This document shows, in pieces, positions 1-7,809 of a DNA stretch of 64,000 nt (its first letter is position 1; the number at the start of each line of letters is the position of its first letter). A program made the translations under genes and the position numbers. This stretch comes from Solirubrobacterales bacterium (GTDB taxonomy: Bacteria > Actinomycetota > Thermoleophilia > Solirubrobacterales > 70-9), in NCBI GenBank assembly GCA_009691195.1, contig SHVA01000001.1, positions 1-64,000 of the forward strand, written 5' to 3'. The notes under the pieces were generated by a model. That model was not told the DNA's origin, made no database searches, and saw nothing but the letters and a program-made list of their open reading frames with translations.

Positions 1-275
1 AGCCCGTTGTCGCTCTCCGACATCGGGAAGAAGACCTTGGTCGCGAGGATGTAGGAGTCGCGCTCGTAGGCGGGGAGGATCTCCCCCCAGGCGGTCTCGG
101 CGGCGCCGACGCCGTAGACGTTGGCGGTGTCGAAGAAGTTGATCCCCGCCTCGAAGGCCGCCTGCGTGCACGCCTCGGTCTGCTCGCGCTCGACACCGGA
201 CCCGTAGGTCAGCCATGAGCCGAGCGAGATCTCGGAGACCTCGAGGTCGCTGTCGCCGAGCCGCCGAAACTCCAT
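1..275 (-). CDS. Aldo/keto reductase, N-terminal part (cut by window edge)
   Basis: The visible 91 residues begin MEFRRLGDSDLEVSEISLGS and contain FDTANVYG, the motif carrying the catalytic Asp and Tyr of NADPH-dependent aldo/keto reductases of the potassium-channel-beta/YghZ type. The C-terminal two thirds lie outside the window. The ATG is preceded six bases upstream by TAGAGT, a likely -10 box, suggesting a leaderless mRNA. The substrate cannot be predicted. The family assignment is firm from the N-terminal motifs; the specificity is unknown. Confidence 0.85.
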   Translation of the reverse strand, partial: MEFRRLGDSDLEVSEISLGSWLTYGSGVEREQTEACTQAAFEAGINFFDTANVYGVGAAETAWGEILPAYERDSYILATKVFFPMSESDNG

Positions 276-377
276 CGCACGACTCTACCCGCCCCCCCGA
301 GGCGCCAGCACCCGTCTACCGGGGTACTGATCCACGCCGGCCACGAGGTCTCTCCCGCCGGCTCCTGATCGATCCCG

Positions 378-458
378 CTACCGGGCCAGCTCCAGGGCCG
401 TGTGAAGGGCGATCAGCTCGAAGTCCCTGTCACGTGCGAGAACGGGCGCGGCACGGGC
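378..458 (-). pseudogene. C-terminal remnant of a PIN-domain (VapC-like) toxin
   Basis: In the frame shifted relative to the EamA gene, 26 codons read ARAAPVLARDRDFELIALHT and then ALELAR before a TAG. This is the characteristic tail of PIN-domain toxins (AAPVL-x-x-DRDF-x-LIA-x-x-TGL). No start codon or N-terminal acidic residues are present, so it is only a fragment. It begins exactly where the transporter gene loses similarity to its family, so the two were probably joined by a deletion. The call rests on a short motif. Confidence 0.5.
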
Positions 459-1213
459 TCACCGAAGATGAGCGGGCCGGCGGCGATCGTGGAGACGTTG
501 GCGGCGACGCTGGTAACTGCGATCACCGGCACGGCGGGACCGATCTGGAGGCTGCGGGCCGAGACGAGCAGGCCCACCAGCGACGCGACCAGGATCAGCA
601 GGGCGAGGGGGTCGAGCATGACCGCGAAGAAGCCGTCGCCGAGCTGGTTGCTGAGCGCCTTGATCGAGCCGTCGGATGCCGCCCACCAGAGCCCGGCCGA
701 GGCGCCGAGCAGGACACCGGCGCGCGGCCTGCCGCCGGCGTAGATCGAGACGAACACGGCGAGCACGATTGTTGACCCGACGAAGGCCGCGAGCGCCGCC
801 GGGTTGTAGTTGGAGTGCGCCGATCGACCGCCGCCGTCGAGGGTGAGGGCGAGGAAGGCGAGTCCCGCGGCGGCCATCGCGACGCCGATCCACTCCCGCC
901 GCGTGACGTTGTGGGCGAAGAAGCGGTCGGCGACGACCGTGAGCATCACCAGTCCACCCGCGATCGTCGCCTGGACGAGCGAGATCGGCGCCAGCGAGAG
1001 GGCGACCACGTGGAGGCCCCAGCCCGTCAGTGCGATCAGTACCCCCAGTGAGTACCAGGGCGACCGGAACAGCATCAGGCCGCTCCAGATCGGGCGGCGC
1101 CACTCGACGTCGGGGCTCGCAGCCGCCCCCCGGTGCTTGTAGAGGAAGCCGAATATGGAGGCGAGGGCCGTCGCCAGGGCGAATAGAAGACCGAGTTCCA
1201 CGCCTGCGGACAT
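413..1213 (-). CDS. EamA/DMT-family transporter, C-terminally truncated
   Basis: A 266-residue membrane protein with about eight to nine hydrophobic segments (for example LGLLFALATALASIFGFLYK and LSLAPISLVQATIAGGLVML), typical of drug/metabolite transporter superfamily proteins. Homologues continue after the PLIFGEP motif with a final transmembrane helix. Here the reading frame runs into RPFSHVTGTSS and stops, so the last helix is missing. The other frame there encodes a PIN-toxin tail, pointing to a recombination junction. The ATG lies eight bases after a TAGCCT box. It may be non-functional; substrate unknown. Confidence 0.75.
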   Translation of the reverse strand: MSAGVELGLLFALATALASIFGFLYKHRGAAASPDVEWRRPIWSGLMLFRSPWYSLGVLIALTGWGLHVVALSLAPISLVQATIAGGLVMLTVVADRFFAHNVTRREWIGVAMAAAGLAFLALTLDGGGRSAHSNYNPAALAAFVGSTIVLAVFVSIYAGGRPRAGVLLGASAGLWWAASDGSIKALSNQLGDGFFAVMLDPLALLILVASLVGLLVSARSLQIGPAVPVIAVTSVAANVSTIAAGPLIFGEPVPRPFSHVTGTSS

Positions 1214-1280
1214 GGCCGCTGAGGCTACTCGCGGGTTTCGGCGACCCCGCGACCTTTGCCGCTCGACGTTGTTCCATATG

Positions 1281-1320
1281 ACACAGGCATACTGAATTTC
1301 ACACGGGCATACTTAATTTC
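1281..1320. repeat. Tandem 20-bp direct repeat in the subtilase promoter
   Basis: Two adjacent 20-base units, 1281-1300 and 1301-1320, differ at only two positions (ACACAGGCATACTGAATTTC versus ACACGGGCATACTTAATTTC). Each contains CATACT, a plausible -10 hexamer. The 20-base period is about two helical turns, which would place two bound proteins on the same DNA face. It lies 36 bases before the subtilase start, so it is likely a promoter/operator element. Confidence 0.55.
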
Positions 1321-1355
1321 AGGAAGCAGCCGCTGCAGCCGATGAAGAACGAGGA

Positions 1356-3089
1356 ATGACCAACAGAGCTTCATGCGCGAGCCTCGCCGCGATCGTGACG
1401 CTGCTCGCGGTCGCGGCGGGCGCTGCTCACTCGAGTGGAGCCGCCCCGGCGACCGGGCCCGATGCCGCGAGCGAGCGGGTCCTGGTCGTGATTGACTCAC
1501 CGCCCCTGCCCGACAACGAGGCGGGCGGCGCCCGGAGATCGCAGCGCGACCGGCTCTTGCGGGGCGAGCGGAGAACGATCAGCGATGTCGCTGACGACGC
1601 CGGGCTCGAGACCGCAGGCACGATCCCCGAGATCGGCGTCTTCGCGGTTCCCGGCTCCAGCGTCGCGGAGGTGCGCCGGGCGCTCGCGGGCGATCCTCGG
1701 GTGCTCGCCATCGAGCAGGACTCGCGGCTGGCGCCCCGCTACACGCCGAACGACCCCGGCCTGATGTTCAGCGACCCCAACGCGCCGGGCGGCGACTTCG
1801 GTCAGTGGAACCTCCTCCGCGAGGGCTTTCGCACGGCTTGGGGCCTCTCGCGCGGCTCGCGGGCCAAGGTCGCGGTGGTGGACTCGGGGGCCGACGTCAC
1901 GCACCCCGACCTCGCCGGCGCCCAGACGCTCGACTGCTCCCAGCCCGACCCCGATGACCCCGGGACAGCGACCTGCGGCCCCGGATCGGTCCACGATCCG
2001 CTGGGCCACGGGACGCACGTGTCCGGGCTCGCCTGCGGGGACTCCGATAACGGGTTCGGGATCGCCTCGGCCGGGTTCGACTGCAACCTGCTGGTGATCC
2101 GGACGGACTTCTACAACGGCGCCACCGCGGCGGGGGTCGTGGCGGCCGCCGACCGCGGAGCCGACGCGATCAACCTCAGCCTCGGGGGCCCGTCACCCTC
2201 GGTCGTGATGAAGGAGGCGATCAACTACGCCTGGGCCCATGGTTCGATTCCCGTGGCGGCCGCCGACAACCGCGTCGTCACGAGCCAGGGCTACCCGGCC
2301 GAGTACATCCAGAAGCTCGGCACCGCCTCGAACGTCGACAAGGGCAAGGGGCTCGTGGTCACCGCCGCGGAGTACACCGGAGTGCGCGCGAGCTTCGCCG
2401 GCTACGGCAACGGCATCTCGGTCGCCGCCTACGGCTCGGCCTACGGCGACGGGAGCGGGGGGCAGGAAGGGGTGCTCTCCACCTACCCGGCGCCGGGGGA
2501 GAACCCGTCCTTTGACGTCAAGTACGCGTCCCATCCGATCCGAACGACCGTCGATGGCAACAGCGACTACGCCTATCTCGAGGGAACGAGCATGGCAACG
2601 CCCCAGGTCTCCGGCCTGGTAGCCCTGATCCGGTCGGTGAGGCCGAGCATGGCGCCGCTCGACGTGATCCGGCTGGTCAAGCAGACGGCGTCGGGGCACG
2701 GCCGCTTCAGCAGCGAGGTCGGTTGGGGAGTGATCGACGCCTACGCAGCGGTCGCCGGCGCGCTCGGCAAGGACATCACCAGCCCAAGCTCGAAGTTGAG
2801 CGCGAAGCCCGTCAAGCGCAAGAAGGGCCACGCGCACTCAGCGACGCTGAGCATCACCCGGGCCGACGTCGCCCGCCCGGGGATGCCGACCTCCGGCCTG
2901 CAGTCGGTCAACGTCTACGTCTCGCGCAACGGCGCGCCGTACGCGCTGTTCAAGACCACCCTCGCAACCGGCCTCAACTTCCGGCCGGCGCAGTCGGGCA
3001 GCTACCGGTTCTACTCGGTCGCTTACGACCAGGCCGGCAACGCCGAGGCGGTTCCGAGCGTGCCGGACGCCTCCGTGAAGCTGGGCTAG
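1356..3089 (+). CDS. Secreted S8 family serine protease (subtilase)
   Basis: 577 residues with a signal peptide (about 1-30), an I9-like propeptide region (about 40-125) and a subtilisin domain. The catalytic triad is visible: Asp176 in VAVVDSGAD, His218 in GHGTHVSG and Ser412 in GTSMATPQVSG. The oxyanion Asn305 sits in AAADN. The last ~100 residues form a beta-sandwich-like domain (VNVYVSRNGAPYALFKTTL), probably an extracellular Ig/FN3-type module. The product should be an extracellular endopeptidase. The start has GAGGA immediately upstream and a tandem repeat covers the promoter. The gene converges on, and overlaps by four bases, the acyltransferase gene. Confidence 0.93.
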   Translation: MTNRASCASLAAIVTLLAVAAGAAHSSGAAPATGPDAASERVLVVIDSPPLPDNEAGGARRSQRDRLLRGERRTISDVADDAGLETAGTIPEIGVFAVPGSSVAEVRRALAGDPRVLAIEQDSRLAPRYTPNDPGLMFSDPNAPGGDFGQWNLLREGFRTAWGLSRGSRAKVAVVDSGADVTHPDLAGAQTLDCSQPDPDDPGTATCGPGSVHDPLGHGTHVSGLACGDSDNGFGIASAGFDCNLLVIRTDFYNGATAAGVVAAADRGADAINLSLGGPSPSVVMKEAINYAWAHGSIPVAAADNRVVTSQGYPAEYIQKLGTASNVDKGKGLVVTAAEYTGVRASFAGYGNGISVAAYGSAYGDGSGGQEGVLSTYPAPGENPSFDVKYASHPIRTTVDGNSDYAYLEGTSMATPQVSGLVALIRSVRPSMAPLDVIRLVKQTASGHGRFSSEVGWGVIDAYAAVAGALGKDITSPSSKLSAKPVKRKKGHAHSATLSITRADVARPGMPTSGLQSVNVYVSRNGAPYALFKTTLATGLNFRPAQSGSYRFYSVAYDQAGNAEAVPSVPDASVKLG

Positions 3090-4534
3090 CCGGCGACGTC
3101 GGCGCCCGCGGTCAGGCCGGGCTCCTTGCCGGCCTCGACCCGCGCCGCGCACTCCAGCAGCTCGGCGATCGAGTCGCTGATCCCGTCGGCGATCACCTCG
3201 ACGTCCTCCATCGCGTCGTAGTCGGCGAGGAGGCCGAAGTTCATGCCGCCGCGGTAGCTCATGATCGCGATCGCCAGCGCGTGGTTCTCGGGAAGGAAGG
3301 CCACCGGGAAGACGTCCTGGAGCTCCCGTCCCAGCACGTAGAGGGGCATCTGGGGCCCTGGCAGATTGGTGACGATCAGGTTGAAGAGACGGGTCGAGAA
3401 GTTGATCCGCGAGGCCTGGGCGAGCAGGGTCGGTGGCGCGAAGTCGTTGAAGCGTGCGATCACCTCGGCGCCCAGGGCCTGCTTTGAGTCCTTGAGGCCG
3501 TCCATCGAGCCCCGCACGATCTTGAGCCGCTCGATCGGGTCCTCCACGTAGACGGGCAGCGGCCCGCGCATTGCCGCGATCCGGTTGCCGAGCTGGCCAT
3601 GCTCGTCCGAGCTCCGGATCGAGACCGGGACCAGGGCGCGCAGCTCGAGCCCCTCGGTCCGGATTCCGCGGCTGCCACGCAGCCAGCGGCGCAGCGCCCC
3701 GCTGACCACGGTGAGCACGACGTCGTTGACGGTGCCGCCGAGCGCGTTCTTGATCCGCTTGAAGTCCTCGAGCTGGGCCCGGGTCGAGACGAAGCGCCGG
3801 TGTGAGCCGATCTCGACGTTGAGGGGGACCTTCGGCGCCGGGTCGGCGAACTGCCAGGCGACCTCTCCGATCGCCTCGACGGCATCGCTTACCTGCTTCA
3901 CCGAGGAGCTCGGGTGCTTGGTGACGCCCAGGGCCCTCCGCGCCAGCTTCACCGGCGACTCGGTCAGCTGGTGAACGCCGTGAGCGGCGAGGCGCGAGCG
4001 CGTGGGAGCCGGCCTCGGGACCCAGTCGCGGTCGGGCTCGATCCGCTCCGGCACCGGCTTGACGTCGAACAGCACGCTGGCGATGTCAACGCCGGAGACG
4101 CCGTCCACGAGGGCGTGGTGGGTCTTGTGGACCAGCGCGAAGCGGTTCTTCTTCATCCTTTGGATCAGCCACAGCTCCCAGAGCGGCTTGGAGCGGTCGA
4201 GCTGCTGGGAGAAGAGCCTGCCGGCGATGTTGCGGAGCTGTTCCTCGGAGCCCGGAGCGGGCAGCGCCGAGTGCCGCACGTGATACTCGAGGTTGAAGCT
4301 GGGGTCGTCCACCCAGAACGGCCGCCCGGTCTCCATCGGGGGAAAGGCCAGCTTCTGGCGGAAGCGCGGCACCAGGTGCAGGCGGCTTTGGACGTGCTCG
4401 CGGAAGTCGGTGTAGTCGGGCGGCGGGCCTTCGAAGATGAGCACCGCGCCGACGTGCATGTGGCTCGATGAGCTCTCGTTCGTGAGGAACGAGGCGTCGA
4501 TCGAGGTCAGGCGGTCCATGTGGTCTTGAGGCAT
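3086..4534 (-). CDS. Wax ester synthase/diacylglycerol acyltransferase (WS/DGAT)
   Basis: 482 residues with the acyltransferase active-site motif HHALVDG at 139-145, the preceding PLWE motif (117-120) and the conserved [16 protein letters not shown] segment of the C-terminal half. Family enzymes esterify acyl-CoA to diacylglycerol or fatty alcohols, making storage triacylglycerol or wax esters, and are frequent in actinobacteria. The length matches the family. The ATG at 4534 lies nine bases after TAGGGT, consistent with a leaderless transcript divergent from ispH. An internal ATG five codons later is a less likely start. Confidence 0.92.
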   Translation of the reverse strand: MPQDHMDRLTSIDASFLTNESSSSHMHVGAVLIFEGPPPDYTDFREHVQSRLHLVPRFRQKLAFPPMETGRPFWVDDPSFNLEYHVRHSALPAPGSEEQLRNIAGRLFSQQLDRSKPLWELWLIQRMKKNRFALVHKTHHALVDGVSGVDIASVLFDVKPVPERIEPDRDWVPRPAPTRSRLAAHGVHQLTESPVKLARRALGVTKHPSSSVKQVSDAVEAIGEVAWQFADPAPKVPLNVEIGSHRRFVSTRAQLEDFKRIKNALGGTVNDVVLTVVSGALRRWLRGSRGIRTEGLELRALVPVSIRSSDEHGQLGNRIAAMRGPLPVYVEDPIERLKIVRGSMDGLKDSKQALGAEVIARFNDFAPPTLLAQASRINFSTRLFNLIVTNLPGPQMPLYVLGRELQDVFPVAFLPENHALAIAIMSYRGGMNFGLLADYDAMEDVEVIADGISDSIAELLECAARVEAGKEPGLTAGADVAG

Positions 4535-4610
4535 GTTGGGCCAACCCTACCGCGAGACCGGTGCTTCATCGCCACCCCCAGGGGGCAGCGGCTACCCTTT
4601 TTCCCTGGAC

Positions 4611-5609
4611 GTGCCGCCTCCCTCGCCTGACACCAACGTGGGCCCCTTCAGGGTCCTCCTCGCCTCCCCGCGCGGCTACTGCGCTGGCGTCGATCGCGCG
4701 GTCCAGACGGTCGAGCACGCGCTCGACCTTTACGGCGCCCCGATCTACGTGCGCAAGGAGATCGTCCACAACAAGCACGTGGTCAAGGAACTGGAGAAGC
4801 GCGGCGCGATCTTCGTCGAGGAGGAGACGGAGGTGCCCGAGGGCGCCATGGTCGTCTTCTCGGCCCACGGCGTCGCCCCCAGCGTCCACGCCAACGCCGC
4901 CGCCCGCAAGCTTCAGACGATCGACGCCACCTGCCCGCTGGTGACCAAGGTCCACGTCGAGGCCCGCAAGTTCGCGGCAGACGGCTACACGATCATCCTC
5001 GTCGGCCACGAGGGCCACGAGGAGGTCGAGGGCACCACCGGCGAGGCCCCGGATCGCACGATCCTGGTCCAGACCGAGGAGGAGGTGGACACGCTCGAGG
5101 TCGAGGACCCCGACCGCGTCGCCTTCATCACCCAGACCACGCTCTCGGTGGACGAGACCGGCTCGATCATCGCCCGGCTCAAGCAGAAGTTCCCCAACAT
5201 GATCGGGCCCAAGACCGACGACATCTGTTACGCGACGACCAATCGCCAGGCGGCGGTCAAGGAGCTGGCGCAGCACTGCGAGCTGGTGCTCGTGATCGGC
5301 TCGACGAACTCCTCGAACTCGAACCGCCTGGTCGAGGTGGCGCGGGAGCACGGGTCCGAGTCCTACCTGATCGACAACCACGACCAGGTGGACGAGAGCT
5401 GGCTCGACGGCGTCGAGACCGTCGGCATCACCTCGGGCGCGAGCGCTCCCGAGGAGCTGGTGGAGCGGCTGGTGGACTATTTCCGCGAGCGCGGAGCGAC
5501 CGACGTCTCCGAGCTGGAGACCGTCAAGGAGGACGTGCGCTTCATGCTCCCCGGCGAGATCCGGCGCCAGCTCGCGGACACGGGCACTGAGCTTCCCGTC
5601 GTCGGCTGA
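4611..5609 (+). CDS. ispH: 4-hydroxy-3-methylbut-2-enyl diphosphate reductase
   Basis: Last enzyme of the MEP isoprenoid pathway, reducing HMBPP to IPP/DMAPP with a [4Fe-4S] cluster. All three cluster cysteines are present: Cys24 ([11 protein letters not shown]), Cys108 ([11 protein letters not shown]) and Cys206 ([11 protein letters not shown]). The substrate-binding [14 protein letters not shown] and [11 protein letters not shown] motifs are also present. I chose the GTG at 4611 (332 aa) because family members begin shortly before PRGYCAGV and because a TACCCT box ends 12 bases upstream. The open frame extends to 4533 but that part is proline-rich and overlaps the divergent gene. Confidence 0.95.
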   Translation: MPPPSPDTNVGPFRVLLASPRGYCAGVDRAVQTVEHALDLYGAPIYVRKEIVHNKHVVKELEKRGAIFVEEETEVPEGAMVVFSAHGVAPSVHANAAARKLQTIDATCPLVTKVHVEARKFAADGYTIILVGHEGHEEVEGTTGEAPDRTILVQTEEEVDTLEVEDPDRVAFITQTTLSVDETGSIIARLKQKFPNMIGPKTDDICYATTNRQAAVKELAQHCELVLVIGSTNSSNSNRLVEVAREHGSESYLIDNHDQVDESWLDGVETVGITSGASAPEELVERLVDYFRERGATDVSELETVKEDVRFMLPGEIRRQLADTGTELPVVG

Positions 5610-5611
5610 GC

Positions 5612-6439
5612 TCAGGCAGGGATGCCGGGGGCGAAGCTGATTCCGTAGACGCCGACGCCGCCGGAGCTGGCGAGGGTCAGCCTGTGCGCCTCGTGCACCG
5701 GGTGATCGCCGAGTTCGACCAGGCCGGGATGCTCGACCGCGATGGTCACCGGGTCGGCGCCGTCGATGCGCACCAGCAGCTCGCCCCGGCCGTCCACGGC
5801 TGCGTACACGCCCCCGGCCTCGTAGTCGAGCTCGATCGTCTCGCCGTCCTCGCGCGGGTGCCAGGGGTTCTCGGCGGAGCCGCCGGGGAAGACCTCGGGG
5901 CTGGGGGGGATCACCGTGGCGCCCGCGGCGTCACTGGGGCGCATCGGCGCCAGCAGGTCGGGCTGGGCGGCGGCGACCGCGACGGCGTCGTCGAGCGCCT
6001 CCCGGATCGCTTCCTCGGTGCCCTGGTAGTCGCCCTCCCCGAGGTGATGCCAGAGCAGCGATCCACCCGTGCCCCAGAGGAAGAGGGTCGGCCAGCCGCG
6101 GCAGCCGTAGCCCTTCCAGACACGGCGCTCGGCGTCAACGGCGACCGGATGCCCGATGCCGAGCCGGCCGACCGCCGCCTCGACGGCGTCGCTGGAGCGG
6201 CTGAAGGGGAAACGGGGGGAGTGGATCCCGAGCACCCGCAGCCCGAGCGGCGAGTAGCGCTCCTCCCAGGCCAGCACGTAGGGCAGGCCGCGCAGGCCGT
6301 TGAGCTGGGCGAAGTCGAAGAAGTGGACCAGCACGGGCGCCGAGGCCACCAGCCGCTCCATCACTGGAGCCTTGGCGCCGATCCAATCGAGCCCGGGCGG
6401 CAGGGGCGGCGCTGCAATGTCCGTTCGCTCAGGTCGCAA
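5612..6439 (-). CDS. Thioredoxin-fold protein lacking the active-site cysteines
   Basis: The core resembles TlpA/NHL-type thioredoxin-like proteins: VLVHFFDFAQLNGLRGLPYV aligns with the usual VVDFWTYxCINCxRVLP motif, followed by EERYSPLGLRVLGIHSPRFPF and the cis-proline region GCRGWPTLFLW. The CxxC position reads QLNG, so classic dithiol chemistry is impossible. The last ~100 residues form a separate beta-rich domain. I suggest a TTG start at 6439 because the longer frame (to 6559) overlaps the divergent gene; the start is uncertain. Its role is unknown. Confidence 0.65.
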   Translation of the reverse strand: MRPERTDIAAPPLPPGLDWIGAKAPVMERLVASAPVLVHFFDFAQLNGLRGLPYVLAWEERYSPLGLRVLGIHSPRFPFSRSSDAVEAAVGRLGIGHPVAVDAERRVWKGYGCRGWPTLFLWGTGGSLLWHHLGEGDYQGTEEAIREALDDAVAVAAAQPDLLAPMRPSDAAGATVIPPSPEVFPGGSAENPWHPREDGETIELDYEAGGVYAAVDGRGELLVRIDGADPVTIAVEHPGLVELGDHPVHEAHRLTLASSGGVGVYGISFAPGIPA

Positions 6440-6509
6440 TGGGCGGCGAGAATGGCAGAATGCGGAGTTAAGCCCAGTTTCGGGTCGAGAGCGAGACAAG
6501 GAGACTTCA

Positions 6510-7124
6510 GTGAGCAAGACAGTGTGGGAGAGGATCGAGGAGAGCCGCAACCGCCACAACGTGCTCGAGCACCCCTTCTATCAGCGCTGGTCAGCCGGCG
6601 AGCTGGAGCTGGGCGAGCTGGCACGCTACGCCGGTCAGTACCGGCATGCGACCGCTGCGATCGCGCGCCTCAGCGCCGAGGCGGCCGACGCCGCTCCGCC
6701 TGAGCACCGCGACGAGCTTCGCGCCCACGCGGCCGAGGAAGAGGCCCACATCGGCCTCTGGGACGGCTTCGTCGAGGGAGTCGGTGGCGAGATCGGTGCC
6801 GAGCCCACATCCGAGACGACGGACTGCGTCCGCGCCTGGACTGCCGACGACGGCTACCTCGAGTCCCTCGCGCGCCTCTACGCGATCGAGAGCGGACAGC
6901 CGCAGATCGCGGAGGTCAAGCGCCAGGGCTTGAAGGAGTTCTACGGAATCGACGAGGGGCCGGCGACCGAGTACTTCAAGGTCCACGAGAGCATGGACGT
7001 CGAGCACGCATCCGAGGCTCGGCGCCTGATCGAGGAAGCGATCACGCCGGAGGACGAGGACGCGATCGTCAACGCGGCCGAGTCCGCGTTCGCGGCCAAC
7101 TGGCGCCTGCTGGACGGCGTCTAG
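6510..7124 (+). CDS. TenA/CADD-like haem-oxygenase-fold protein
   Basis: 204 all-alpha residues beginning MSKTVWERIEESRNRHNVLE. HPFYQRWSAGEL, YAGQYRHATAAIARLSA and EEEAHIGLWDGF are typical of the TenA/PqqC/CADD superfamily, whose members are thiaminases or di-iron oxygenases (CADD makes p-aminobenzoate). The Glu and His residues in these motifs could bind a di-iron centre. The GTG start is fixed by AAGGAG seven bases upstream. It leads a run of four same-strand genes to 9294. The subfamily and reaction are not settled from sequence alone. Confidence 0.75.
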   Translation: MSKTVWERIEESRNRHNVLEHPFYQRWSAGELELGELARYAGQYRHATAAIARLSAEAADAAPPEHRDELRAHAAEEEAHIGLWDGFVEGVGGEIGAEPTSETTDCVRAWTADDGYLESLARLYAIESGQPQIAEVKRQGLKEFYGIDEGPATEYFKVHESMDVEHASEARRLIEEAITPEDEDAIVNAAESAFAANWRLLDGV

Positions 7125-7135
7125 CGCGGGCGGAC

Positions 7136-7321
7136 GTGAGCTGGGGCGATCGCACGCTGGGGATCCTCCTCGGCGTGGTCATCGGTGTGCTGATCGTGAT
7201 CGGCTTCGTCTTCCTCGGCAGCACGGACACGATTGACGCTCCCTCGCTCAAGGGCGGGCAGGCCGAACAGCAGGCGCCCGCCCAGGTACCCGCCGGCGGC
7301 GGCGAAGCGCCCGCGCCTTAA
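7136..7321 (+). CDS. Small single-pass membrane protein
   Basis: 61 residues: a short N-terminus, one strongly hydrophobic helix (LGILLGVVIGVLIVIGFVFL, about 8-27) and a Pro/Ala/Gly-rich tail after STDTIDAPSL. It starts at a GTG 12 bases after the upstream stop, so it is probably cotranscribed with the TenA-like gene. I do not recognise a family. The helix and tail suggest an N-in anchor with an extracytoplasmic linker. Confidence 0.6.
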   Translation: MSWGDRTLGILLGVVIGVLIVIGFVFLGSTDTIDAPSLKGGQAEQQAPAQVPAGGGEAPAP

Positions 7322-7373
7322 CCGATCAACTGATCCAGGGCCCGGGGGCCCGCGAGCCAGGAGGTTCTTTCGC

Positions 7374-7805
7374 ATGCAATCCAACGCTGCAAGGGTGGGC
7401 GTGGGCGTCGCCTTCGTGGCCGTGGTCGTGGTGCTGTTCGTGCTCCTCAGCGGGGACGACGACAGCTCTGACAACGGCGCGACGACGAGCACGGCAGCAA
7501 CCACCAAGAAAGGCGACGTCAACGCTGCGCCCGCGGCAACCGTGATCACGATCAAGAACGGCGCTCCCGTGGGTGGCGTCGCGAACATCGACGTCACCAA
7601 CGGAGACACCGTCAGCCTCAAGGTGATCCCGGAGGCCGGCGACAGGGGGGTCCACGTTCACGGCTACGAGATCGAGAAGGAAGTGGAGGGCACCGAGCCC
7701 TTCACCCTCTCGTTCCCGGCCGACATCGAGGGCGGCTTCGAGATCGAGATGCACACGGCCGACGATGAGTTCCAGATCGCCGATTTGACCGTGCAGCCCG
7801 GCTAG
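7374..7805 (+). CDS. Membrane-anchored cupredoxin-like protein
   Basis: 143 residues: an N-terminal helix (VGVGVAFVAVVVVLFVLLS), a short acidic/Thr-rich linker and a compact beta domain with VITIKNGAPVGG, VHVHGYEIEKEV and GGFEIEMHTADD. The repeated His (HVH and EMH) could bind metal, but there is no Cys ligand of a blue copper site. The ATG is set by CAGGAGG nine bases upstream. It sits between a small membrane protein and a polytopic membrane protein and is probably extracytoplasmic. The cupredoxin assignment is from the fold pattern, not a strong motif. Confidence 0.55.
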   Translation: MQSNAARVGVGVAFVAVVVVLFVLLSGDDDSSDNGATTSTAATTKKGDVNAAPAATVITIKNGAPVGGVANIDVTNGDTVSLKVIPEAGDRGVHVHGYEIEKEVEGTEPFTLSFPADIEGGFEIEMHTADDEFQIADLTVQPG

Positions 7806-7809
7806 CGAC

